Positions 53,651-61,216 of a stretch of DNA of 64,000 nt are shown here, one piece after another. The number at the start of each line of letters is the position of its first letter. Position 1 is the stretch's first letter. The DNA is from CAVVEC01 sp963770485. GTDB lineage: Bacteria > Acidobacteriota > Terriglobia > Terriglobales > Acidobacteriaceae. Under the pieces are notes generated by a model, which saw only the letters and a list, made by a program, of their open reading frames with translations, did no database searches and was not told the DNA's origin. Location of the stretch: assembly GCA_963770485.1 (NCBI GenBank), contig CAVYPX010000003.1, positions 45,917-109,916 on the forward strand, given 5' to 3'. A program made the position numbers and the translations under genes.

Positions 53651-53685
53651 GACGCTCCCCGGAGCAGCGGCTTCAGGGGAGCGTC
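53651..53685 (+). terminator. hairpin between ahpC and the AhpD-like gene
   Basis: GACGCTCCCC (53651-53660) and GGGGAGCGTC (53676-53685) form a perfect 10-bp stem with a 15-nt loop. The following sequence has no real T-run, so it may act as an mRNA-stabilising or partial-attenuation element that lowers expression of the second gene. Confidence 0.55.
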
Positions 53686-53711
53686 CCTTATGATTGTTCT
53701 TGGTGATCTCG

Positions 53712-54260
53712 ATGACTCTGAATGAATTGATGGAAACGGTGCCGGCGTACGCCCGGGACCTCAAGTTGAATTTTTCGACCTTAACCCAGCAGCCCGAATT
53801 GACCGAGCAGCAAGTATGGGGGACAGCGGTGGCAGCGGCAGTGGCATCTCGCAACGGGGAACTCACCCAGGCGGTGCTGGCGGAAGCCGCGGGCCATCTC
53901 TCTCCTCAAGCCCTGGAAGCGGCCAAGGGAGCAGCAGCCATCATGGGCATGAACAACGTGTATTACCGGTTCATGCACCTGACCGCCAATCAGAATTATC
54001 GCAATATGCCGGCCCGGCTGCGCATGAACATCATCCGCACGCATGGCGTGGAGGCAGCGGACTTCGAGCTGTGGTGCGCGGCGGTTTCGGCCATCAATGG
54101 CTGCTCGGTGTGCGTGGACTCGCACGAAAAAACCGTGCGGGAAAAAGGCCTAAGCGAGGAAGCCGTGTTGGCAGCGATTCGCCTCGCCTCGGTGGTTCAT
54201 GCTCTCGCTACGGTTTTCGATGCGGAGAAGGTCGCCGCGCCTCAGGCTGTCAGCGCGTAA
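53712..54260 (+). CDS. ahpD: alkylhydroperoxidase AhpD-like protein
   Basis: A 182-aa protein from ATG 53712 (MTLNELMETVPAYARDLKLNF). The catalytic motif is CSVCVDSHE (Cys131, Cys134, His138), with the upstream helix NMPARLRMNIIRTHG. AhpD reduces AhpC of the CxC type. The pairing with ahpC here supports that. It uses an in-operon start with a weak ribosome-binding site after the hairpin at 53651. Confidence 0.92.
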   Translation: MTLNELMETVPAYARDLKLNFSTLTQQPELTEQQVWGTAVAAAVASRNGELTQAVLAEAAGHLSPQALEAAKGAAAIMGMNNVYYRFMHLTANQNYRNMPARLRMNIIRTHGVEAADFELWCAAVSAINGCSVCVDSHEKTVREKGLSEEAVLAAIRLASVVHALATVFDAEKVAAPQAVSA

Positions 54261-54312
54261 CCTGTTCTAGAATTACTTACGCCTGGCCCTTACTCCACCA
54301 AGGAATCGCGGG

Positions 54313-55182
54313 ATGCGAGTCACCATTTTCGGCGCCACCGGGCTGCTCGGCAAAGAGCTGGTACGAGAGTGGCAGCAGGATGAAGTGATCGGGCTGGGCT
54401 CAAAAGATGCCGACATCCGCGATGCCCGGCAGGTGCTCGCCGCAATCCAGCGCACGCGTCCAGAATGGATCGTCCTTGCCGCCGCCTACACTGACGTGGA
54501 CGCTTGCGAGACCAATCGTGAACTGGCCTTCGACGTCAACTGCCGCGGCGCAGCGAACGTTGCGCAAGCCGCCAAGCAATGTGGTTCCCGCCTGCTTTTC
54601 CTGAGCACCGATTACGTCTTCGACGGCGCCAGCGCCACTCCTTACGAAACCGGCCATCCGCGCACGCCGCGCAGTGTATATGGCAAGTCCAAGGCCGAAG
54701 CCGAAGTGCAACTCAGTAACATTTTGCCGGAGTGTTGCATTGCTCGAACCTCATGGCTGTTTGGCGTCGGGGGAAAGTGTTTTCCGGATACGATTCTCAC
54801 GTTGGCCGCCAGCCGATCGGAAATTGATGTGGTCGATGACCAGCGCGGCTCTCCCACTTACGCGGTTGACCTCGCGCGCGCCATCATTCAGCTTTGCCAT
54901 CGTGGAGCCACGGGCATTGTGCACGTGACTAACTCTGGCGAGTGCTCGTGGTTTGAGTTTGCGCAGGAGATCGTCCGGCGTGCGGGATTGCAAACGCTCG
55001 TGCGGCCAACGACCAGCGAGAAATTTGTGCGTCCGGCGCCGCGGCCGAAGTATTCCGTGTTGTCTCCTGCGAGCGCGCAGAAATACGGTGTGGTCCTGCC
55101 GAGGTGGCAGGATGCGCTGCAGAACTATCTGTCCGAAAGAAGCGCGGCCATAGTCGAAGCCAGCAAGCCCGCGATGCGGTAA
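54313..55182 (+). CDS. rmlD: dTDP-4-dehydrorhamnose reductase
   Basis: The 289-aa SDR-fold enzyme (RmlD/RfbD) makes dTDP-L-rhamnose, last step. Visible are the Rossmann motif GATGLLG, the active-site YGKSKAEAE, FLSTDYVFDG, TSWLFG and DDQRGSPTYAVDLARAI. The rmlA/B/C partners are not in this window. It probably supplies rhamnose for cell-surface glycans such as the upstream exopolysaccharide (inference). Confidence 0.92.
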   Translation: MRVTIFGATGLLGKELVREWQQDEVIGLGSKDADIRDARQVLAAIQRTRPEWIVLAAAYTDVDACETNRELAFDVNCRGAANVAQAAKQCGSRLLFLSTDYVFDGASATPYETGHPRTPRSVYGKSKAEAEVQLSNILPECCIARTSWLFGVGGKCFPDTILTLAASRSEIDVVDDQRGSPTYAVDLARAIIQLCHRGATGIVHVTNSGECSWFEFAQEIVRRAGLQTLVRPTTSEKFVRPAPRPKYSVLSPASAQKYGVVLPRWQDALQNYLSERSAAIVEASKPAMR

Positions 55183-55216
55183 CAGCCCGGAGAAATGACT
55201 GGAACATTCGACCCAG

Positions 55217-55232
55217 TGTTCCACGTGGAACA
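55217..55232. other. parS-like centromere site 1
   Basis: TGTTCCACGTGGAACA, a perfect 16-bp palindrome that matches the ParB-binding parS consensus TGTTnCACGTGnAACA. It lies in the intergenic region after rmlD. Confidence 0.85.
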
Positions 55233-55250
55233 TCAGGAAAATGCGTGGAG

Positions 55251-55266
55251 TGTTCCACGTGGAACA
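55251..55266. other. parS-like centromere site 2
   Basis: A second exact TGTTCCACGTGGAACA, 34 bp from the first (start to start). Clustering of two sites strongly favours real parS over chance. ParA/ParB genes are not in this window. Confidence 0.85.
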
Positions 55267-55452
55267 TCCCAAAATGGGAATGCGTTGATTCGGGGCGAGT
55301 TAGCGGGCGGTGCTGGCCTTCCTGCGGCAAGTTGCAACACCTACGAAAGTAGACTTGACAACAGGCGAACGATGGGCAACGGCGCCGGCTGCCCCGGACC
55401 TTATCACGGCGCGAGTATGCAGGAGGTGTGAACCTTAGCCCGGCCACACTCT

Positions 55453-55491
55453 GGGTGCCCCGCTCCTTGCCGGTTCTTGGCGAGGGGCGGG
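55453..55491 (+). repeat. REP-like hairpin, GGGTGCCCCGCTCCTTGC family, copy 1
   Basis: GGGTGCCCCGCTCCTTGC, short loop, then a CCAAGAACCGGCAAGG-like return ending GGCGAGGGGCGGG: an imperfect hairpin. It shares its start with the copies at 55569 and 57086. Confidence 0.7.
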
Positions 55492-55568
55492 TTAACGTCG
55501 GGACGGATGCGCGTGAACGATTGTGACATCACGCAAATGGAGCCGAAACCACCTGCGTGACGCCAGCG

Positions 55569-55607
55569 CCCGCCCCTTGCAAAAAAGCCGCAAGGAGCGG
55601 GGCACCC
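55569..55607 (-). repeat. REP-like hairpin, GGGTGCCCCGCTCCTTGC family, copy 2 (inverted)
   Basis: Read on the minus strand this is GGGTGCCCCGCTCCTTGC, then GGCTTTTTTGCAAGGGGCGG. It forms an inverted pair with copy 1, 77 bp apart. Confidence 0.7.
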
Positions 55608-55696
55608 AAAACCGGAGTTGTCATCTGCCAAGGTCCGGGCCACCCCGCCCCAGTAAGTAATCCACACGCCACGGCACGCTTACTCCATGCGCGTCT

Positions 55697-56983
55697 CTAG
55701 GGCCGAACCTCGAACACAGTACCGTAGTACGAAGGCCCGCCTCCCAACGTCACACCGTAGAGGTTGCCCCACTTCCCCCAAGTCAGGCCTTCGTTGGGTC
55801 CACCACCTGCATCGGCCTGAAATCGGTGGAGCACAGTTTCCCCCCAGGCAGCACCAAGTTGCATCGCCTGGGTCAGTCGAAAAGCAATGCCAGAATAACC
55901 CGTCCCACCCCCACCCTCTCCGGTCGTGCTATAGAGGTTCCCCGTTGGGTCGAACACCATGTAGCCTTGTGGAGCGATGCCATCGTTGCCGCCTTGGAAA
56001 GCATAGAGGGTCGCGTAGGTCCAAGAACCGTCTCCTTCCGACGGAGGCGCAAGCTCGAACACTACCCCGCAACCATAACCGCCCTGGCAGTTGAGGTCAC
56101 CGCCCAGAGGCGTGGTCCCATAGAGATTGCCAGAAGTGTCAAAAGCCACCGGACCTTCCGGGGTAATGATGTCGTAATTGCCCGTGTCGAAGGAATAAAG
56201 CACAGTCTCCGTCCATCCCTGCCCCTTTTTCTTGGGCGGGCTTACACGGTAGACAGCGCCCCAACCATAGGATCCTCCCTCCCAAGTTGTGCCATAGAGA
56301 TTTCCGCCCCGATCAAACGTCACGCCAGCGAAGGGTTGGGCTCCATCGGGAGTTCCTGTGAATGTGTGCAGCACATTAAAATGCCACTTCCCGCCCTTCG
56401 TCGTTGGCCGCTTCAGCTCAAAGACGGTGCCGCAACCGGCGCTGTTCCCACAGTTAAGATCGCCACCCAACTCCGCCGCGCCGTATAGGTTTCCTGCAGC
56501 GTCAAAGACCAGACTTCCCGCAATGGACCCTCCATCGTTCGGATTGAGCGTGTAAAGTAGGGCATACTTCCAAGCGCCGTCGCGAGAAGTTGGCGGCGTC
56601 AATTCAAAAATGTTTCGGCTAAAGGCGTGCCCGTACAGATTGCCGTCCTGGCCAAGCACCACTGACCCTGGATATCCTCCCTCGTTACTGGCAAAATTGT
56701 AGAGCACGGTTTTGGTCCACTTGCCGCCACGAGTTTGTGGCGCGGTCAGCTTGTAGACTGTGCCTAACTTATACGCGCCACCGTCGCCCGTAACGCCATA
56801 GAGATTGCCATTCTTGTCAGCCGCCGGGACACCTAGAGGAAGCCAGCCATCGGAGGACCCCTGAAAACGGTAAATCGTTCTGTATCCCTGGCCCGCCGCG
56901 TTGGCCGTGTCTGCCAACATAAACAACATAGGGACCAGAATTAAGGTGAGAATCATTCTGGCAGGGTGCCTGCTGAGTTTCAT
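55697..56983 (-). CDS. secreted GloVer-type beta-propeller protein (TIGR03803-like repeats)
   Basis: About 428 aa from ATG 56983 (GGAGG 7 nt upstream). The signal peptide is around LSRHPARMILTLILVPMLFML. The body is a series of ~55-residue repeats of the Gloeo/Verruco (GloVer) type: NLYGVTGDGGAYKLGTVYKL, NLYGAAELGGDLNCGNSAGC, NLYGTTWEGGSYGWGAVYRV, NLYGTTPLGGDLNCQG and NLYGVTLGGGPSYYGTVFEV. These form propeller-like secreted proteins. Role unknown. Flanked by three REP-like hairpins. Confidence 0.85.
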   Translation of the reverse strand: MKLSRHPARMILTLILVPMLFMLADTANAAGQGYRTIYRFQGSSDGWLPLGVPAADKNGNLYGVTGDGGAYKLGTVYKLTAPQTRGGKWTKTVLYNFASNEGGYPGSVVLGQDGNLYGHAFSRNIFELTPPTSRDGAWKYALLYTLNPNDGGSIAGSLVFDAAGNLYGAAELGGDLNCGNSAGCGTVFELKRPTTKGGKWHFNVLHTFTGTPDGAQPFAGVTFDRGGNLYGTTWEGGSYGWGAVYRVSPPKKKGQGWTETVLYSFDTGNYDIITPEGPVAFDTSGNLYGTTPLGGDLNCQGGYGCGVVFELAPPSEGDGSWTYATLYAFQGGNDGIAPQGYMVFDPTGNLYSTTGEGGGGTGYSGIAFRLTQAMQLGAAWGETVLHRFQADAGGGPNEGLTWGKWGNLYGVTLGGGPSYYGTVFEVRP

Positions 56984-57085
56984 GGAGGGGCCTCCTTCCG
57001 AGGTGAGGGAGAGACGGACCACACAGCCCGGCCCGCCGGGGAATTTGACTATACCACGAAAGTTTCGCCAGCCTCAGCACTTGCC

Positions 57086-57122
57086 GGGTGCCCCGCTCCT
57101 TGCGCCTTTTGCAAGGGGCGGG
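57086..57122 (+). repeat. REP-like hairpin, GGGTGCCCCGCTCCTTGC family, copy 3
   Basis: GGGTGCCCCGCTCCTTGC, then GCCTTTTGCAAGGGGCGGG: a stem of CCCCGCTCCTTGC against GCAAGGGGCGGG. It is upstream of the GloVer gene. Confidence 0.7.
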
Positions 57123-57146
57123 AGGGTGGGCAGCGGGGGGCTGGCG

Positions 57147-57171
57147 CACCTTTACGTTCTGTGTAAAGGTG
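57147..57171. repeat. CACCTTTAC hairpin repeat
   Basis: CACCTTTAC (57147-57155), 7-nt loop, GTAAAGGTG (57163-57171). The same design (CCCACCTTTGC arms, 7-nt loop) is split by the IS element at 57227/58899, suggesting a repeat family. Confidence 0.65.
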
Positions 57172-57226
57172 GGGACGATGAAGTCGGGTCGCGAATGGAG
57201 AGTCTCGGCGCAGGCTGCATGAGTCT

Positions 57227-58899
57227 CCCACCTTTGCAGAAAGCGAAGCTGTGAAAAAACCTTGTTGCTGCAGTCGTTGGGGCGGGTTGCGGAACGAGGT
57301 TGCATCGGGGATCAATTGGGGATGGTTGAGACTGAGGCGTTGGAGAATGTCAGGGTTGGCCTGGCTAGGCGGTAGCGGATGCGGCCTGCAGTCGGCGTAA
57401 GCGAATCCATTGTTGGAAGTTGTAAGTGAGGCAGGCCCAGAGCATCTCGGTCTGCACCTTGGCCAGGCCGCGCAGGTGGAACTGGCGCAGACCCAGTTTG
57501 CTTTTGATCCAGGCGTGGCAGAACTCGATCACCCGGCTGCGGCGGCGATACTGTTGCTGCGCTTGGGGCGTGGCCATCTTGCGGCGGAAGGCGATCATGG
57601 CCTCGGTCTCCACGGTGCGCAGCAGGCCGCGCCCACGATGCTGATTGCCGGGACAGCATTGCGGCTGCAGCGGACAGCTCTGACAATCCTGGGCCCGGGC
57701 TTCGTAGCGAAACACCAGGTTTCCCGACTTGCGTTTGTGCCGTCCTGCATAGCCCAGGTGCTTGCCTCCCGGACAAACATAGTGGTCGTGCGCGGGGTCA
57801 TAGAGGAAAACTTCGCGGGTGAATCGTCCGGTGCCGGTGCAGTCTTTCTCATCGCCGCCTTTGCGCAGACTGCCGACATAATCCACTCCCAGTTGCGCCA
57901 TGGCTTCGACGCTGCGGCGGTTGGTGTAATCGCCATCGGCCAGCATCTGCTGCGGCTTGTGTCCCATGCGCTCGGCGATGCGCCCCACCGCGGGCGCCAA
58001 CTGTTCGCTGTCATTGGCGGCCTGCGTCACTTGCACATCCACGATCAGCGACTGGGCGGCATCGGCCGAGATCTGCACGTTGTAGTTAGGAGCGAAGGCG
58101 CCATCGGCTTGCCGCATCCGGCGTGCTTCCGGTTCGCTGACACTGACCCGGGCTCGCGGCTTGTGCGGACGCAGTTTTTGCAACTCGTCCAAAGCCTGCT
58201 CCAGCCGCTGTTGGCGCTCGCGTCGCGCCCGCCGCCGCGCTTGCTCTCCCCCGTCCGGATTGGCTTCCTGATCCGGTTCTCCCATCTCTCGCACCCGTCG
58301 CCGCGCCCGTTCTAAATGTTCCTCAATCCGCGCGGCCCCTTGAAAGCTGTCGTTCGCCGCCTGCGCCTTGATCTTGGTCCCATCCTGCACCACCTGCTCC
58401 AGCCGGATCAGACCTTCCGCGCTCAGCAGCCCCAACACTTGCGTGAACAACTCATCCAACTCGCTCCGGTACTCCACTCGAAAACTGGCCAGGGTGTGAT
58501 AGTTCACCGCTTCGCACCCCGTCAGCCACTGCAATGCCGGCTCCCATTCGCAGCGCCGCGCCACTTCCCGCGCCGACCCAATCCCCTGACTGTAGGCATA
58601 AATCCACAAACTGATCAGCAGCCGCGGATCAAACGCCGGTCGCCCGCCTTCCTCGGCGCTGCACTCGATGCCTTCATAGAAGCCGCTCAAATCCAAGCGT
58701 CCCACCAGTTCCCACATCGCCCGCGCCGGATGATCTTCCTCGATCAGTCGTTCCACGTCCACCGCCCGCCACAACATCTGTTCGCGATTGATCCTGCGCA
58801 GTAAAGGCTCGCCCATGCCCAGAGCTTACCCCGCTTTATTTTTCTGTCAATTGACTTCCTGGGTGGTTTTTTCACAGCTTCAAAAAGCGCAAAGGTGGG
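57227..58899 (-). mobile_element. IS1182-type insertion sequence inside a hairpin repeat
   Basis: The transposase gene is bracketed by perfect 17-bp inverted repeats GAAGCTGTGAAAAAACC (57245-57261, inverse at 58865-58881). Outside these lie AGAAAGC (57238-57244) and AAAAAGC (58882-58888), a possible 7-bp target duplication with one change. Beyond them are CCCACCTTTGC (57227-57237) and GCAAAGGTGGG (58889-58899). The simplest reading is an element of about 1.64 kb (57245-58881) inserted into the 7-nt loop of a CCCACCTTTGC hairpin. The alternative is a 35-bp imperfect terminal repeat and an element of 1,673 bp. Confidence 0.85.
57365..58816 (-). CDS. IS1182-family transposase (DDE)
   Basis: A 483-aa transposase with an N-terminal DUF772-like domain (FYEGIECSAEEGGRPAFDPRLLISLWIYAYSQGI) and a DDE domain. 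Candidate catalytic residues lie in QVVQDGTKIKAQ (D), MLADGDYTNRRSVEAM (D) and RSRVIEFCHAW (E). A zinc-like Cys cluster (DCQSCPLQPQCCPG) lies between. The frame is unbroken and flanked by terminal repeats, so the element may be active. Other IS genes are absent. Confidence 0.93.
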   Translation of the reverse strand: MGEPLLRRINREQMLWRAVDVERLIEEDHPARAMWELVGRLDLSGFYEGIECSAEEGGRPAFDPRLLISLWIYAYSQGIGSAREVARRCEWEPALQWLTGCEAVNYHTLASFRVEYRSELDELFTQVLGLLSAEGLIRLEQVVQDGTKIKAQAANDSFQGAARIEEHLERARRRVREMGEPDQEANPDGGEQARRRARRERQQRLEQALDELQKLRPHKPRARVSVSEPEARRMRQADGAFAPNYNVQISADAAQSLIVDVQVTQAANDSEQLAPAVGRIAERMGHKPQQMLADGDYTNRRSVEAMAQLGVDYVGSLRKGGDEKDCTGTGRFTREVFLYDPAHDHYVCPGGKHLGYAGRHKRKSGNLVFRYEARAQDCQSCPLQPQCCPGNQHRGRGLLRTVETEAMIAFRRKMATPQAQQQYRRRSRVIEFCHAWIKSKLGLRQFHLRGLAKVQTEMLWACLTYNFQQWIRLRRLQAASATA

Positions 58900-59154
58900 C
58901 CCACCAAACTCGAAATGACAAGGCAATGGGAATTCTCCCAGTGCCACGCAGGCAAGTATGGATGAACACGGTCAAAGGAAATGGCGTTTGGAGCGGTAGT
59001 TACTTTCGTCCCGTTTCGGGCTTTAAAATTGCCACCAAAAGTTTGACGCTGCTCTCCTTCTGTCTTTAAACTCAAGACTGCAACGCCAGGGGATTCAGAG
59101 GTTCGGAATCGGGACAAGAATTTTTGAATTACGGCATCTGATCGAAAGGGAAGC

Positions 59155-60423
59155 GTGAGCCCCACAGAAACCAGCAGCAGTACCAAGCGGGAGATCGAGG
59201 TCGAGGTTCCAGCGGAAGAGGTCGCCCGCGAAACCGAAACCCTGGTCCAGAAGTATCAGAAACTGGCCCGCCTCCCTGGATTCCGCGTGGGCCATGTGCC
59301 GCCTACCATCATCAAGCAGCGCTTTGCCGAAGGCATTAAGAGCGATGTGGTGGAAGCGTTGGTGCCACGTTACTTCCGCAAGGAAACCGACCGGCTCGGC
59401 CTGATGCCGGTGTCGCAGCCGCGCGTGACCGACCTGCACCTGCATGACGGAGAACCACTGCGCTTCAAAGCCAGCTTTGAAGTGATGCCTGCGATCAAGG
59501 TCGAGGACTACAAGGAACTGCGCGCCGACAAGCCCGCGATTTCGGTCAGCCATGAAGAGGTCGAGGAATCGCTGAAAGGATTGCAGGAGCAGCACGCCAC
59601 TTTCACCTCGGTGGAAGGCCGGGCGCTGGCCGATGGCGACTTCGCCCAGGTCTCGCTCGATGGCCAGCCCAAGGATGGCGAAGGCAAACCGGTGCACATG
59701 GACGACATTCTGGTAGAGATCGGCGGGAAAACCACCATGCCGGAATTCACCCAGAATCTGCGGGGTGCATCCCCCGGCGAAGAGCGCACCTTTGATGTGA
59801 TTTATCCCCAGGATTTCTCCGATCAGCGGCTGGCAGGCAAGACACTCACTTACGCGGTGAAAGTGCAGGCCATCAAGCTGAAGAGCTTGCCGGAATTGAA
59901 TGACCAGTTCGCCAAAGAGTTGGGAGAGTTCTCTAGTCTTGCAGAAGTGCGGCAGCGGATGCGCGAGGGGATCGAAGCGGAGCGCAAACACAACGCCGAG
60001 CGCGAGGCCAAGGACAAGCTGGTGGCCGAACTGGTGAAACGCAACGACTTTGAATTGCCGGAGGCGCTGGTGGAGCGGCAGATTGATCTTCGGCTGGAAC
60101 GCGGGTTGCGGGCGCTGGCGGCGCAAGGCATGAAGCCGCAAGATATGAAGAAGATGGATTTGAATCGACTGCGGGCGGGTCAGCGCGAGCAAGCGGCCCA
60201 GGAAGTGAAGGCTTCCCTGTTGCTGGAAAAGATTGCGGAGGAGGAAAAAATCGAAGTCGGCGATGAGGAGATCGAGCGCGAGGTCACGGCCCTGGCGGAG
60301 CAGTCCAAACAGACACCCGAGGCCATCCGGGCACGTTTGACACGCGATGGGGCGCTGGATAGAATCCGGAATAGAATTCGCCACGAAAAGACCCTCGATT
60401 TCCTGTATCGCCAGTCCGCGTGA
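59155..60423 (+). CDS. tig: trigger factor
   Basis: The 422-aa ribosome-associated chaperone has the N-terminal ribosome-binding domain, with signature GFRVGHVPPTIIKQRF (the GFRxGKxP loop, here with His for Lys). A PPIase FKBP-like domain follows (EGRALADGDFAQVSLDG, PEFTQNLRGASPGEERTF), then the long C-terminal helical cradle. Start GTG 59155 with AAGGGAAG upstream. First gene of the tig-clpP-clpX-lon quality-control cluster. A 475-aa open frame lies antisense to it but is a composition artefact. Confidence 0.95.
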   Translation: MSPTETSSSTKREIEVEVPAEEVARETETLVQKYQKLARLPGFRVGHVPPTIIKQRFAEGIKSDVVEALVPRYFRKETDRLGLMPVSQPRVTDLHLHDGEPLRFKASFEVMPAIKVEDYKELRADKPAISVSHEEVEESLKGLQEQHATFTSVEGRALADGDFAQVSLDGQPKDGEGKPVHMDDILVEIGGKTTMPEFTQNLRGASPGEERTFDVIYPQDFSDQRLAGKTLTYAVKVQAIKLKSLPELNDQFAKELGEFSSLAEVRQRMREGIEAERKHNAEREAKDKLVAELVKRNDFELPEALVERQIDLRLERGLRALAAQGMKPQDMKKMDLNRLRAGQREQAAQEVKASLLLEKIAEEEKIEVGDEEIEREVTALAEQSKQTPEAIRARLTRDGALDRIRNRIRHEKTLDFLYRQSA

Positions 60424-60484
60424 GTAAACCGCTTCGATCCCCCTGAAGCTGCGGTGGTTGGGGCATGAGTGTGAAAGGGTGAAT

Positions 60485-61096
60485 GTGAAAGAACCACAGA
60501 TGATGCTGGTGCCCATGGTCATTGAGCAGACCGGGCGTGGTGAGCGGGCCTACGACATCTACTCCCGGCTGTTACGCGACAACATTATTTTTATCGGCAC
60601 GCCCATTGACGACAACATTGCCAACCTGGTGATTGCTCAAATGCTGTTTCTGGCGCAGGAAGATCCGGAGAAGGATATCCAGCTCTATATCAACTCGCCG
60701 GGCGGCTCGATCACGGCAGGTATGGCCATCTACGACACCATGCAATACGTAAAGAATGACGTGACCACCATCTGCATTGGCCAGGCGGCCAGCATGGCGG
60801 CGCTTCTGCTCGCGGCCGGGGAAGGGAAGAAACGCTTGGCCCTGCCCAATTCGCGCATTCTAATCCATCAGCCGTCCATGGGCGGACTGTCAGGCCAGGC
60901 TACCGATATTGATATTCATGCCCGGGAAATCCTGCGTATGCGGGAGATTACAAACCAGTTACTTGCGAAACATAGCGGACAGAAGCTGGAAAAGGTCGAA
61001 AAGGACGTAGAACGAGATTTCATTATGAACGCGCAGCAGGCTAAGGAATACGGAATCATAGACGATATCATTTATAAGACCAGAGAAAAGGTATGA
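60485..61096 (+). CDS. clpP: ATP-dependent Clp protease proteolytic subunit
   Basis: ClpP (203 aa): catalytic Ser in GQAASMAALLL, His in ILIHQPSMGGLSGQ, and Asp in AKEYGIIDDII, with the oligomerisation handle NSPGGSITAGMAIYDTMQ. The GTG at 60485 (MKEPQMMLVPMVIEQ) has an AGGG site 5 nt upstream. TTG 60458 would add residues not found in the family. Forms the tetradecameric protease that works with ClpX and ClpC. Confidence 0.95.
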   Translation: MKEPQMMLVPMVIEQTGRGERAYDIYSRLLRDNIIFIGTPIDDNIANLVIAQMLFLAQEDPEKDIQLYINSPGGSITAGMAIYDTMQYVKNDVTTICIGQAASMAALLLAAGEGKKRLALPNSRILIHQPSMGGLSGQATDIDIHAREILRMREITNQLLAKHSGQKLEKVEKDVERDFIMNAQQAKEYGIIDDIIYKTREKV

Positions 61097-61216
61097 TCGG
61101 CGTTCGCCGGTCGCATTTACTGGAGATCTCGGCGCAGAACGGTCTCCCCGCTCCCCACGGGCACAAAGAGCGCGATAGAGCCGGGAGGGTTAGTTACAAA
61201 TAAGGAGTAGAGCCGA

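Noticed and set aside
54751..55272. 173-aa minus-strand frame overlapping rmlD and the parS sites
   Set aside because: Its FHVEH words are only the translated parS palindromes; rest is the shadow of rmlD.
59095..60522. 475-aa open frame antisense to tig
   Set aside because: Exactly covers a well-supported trigger factor gene on the other strand. Long antisense frames are common in GC-rich genes, and the translation has no recognisable domain.
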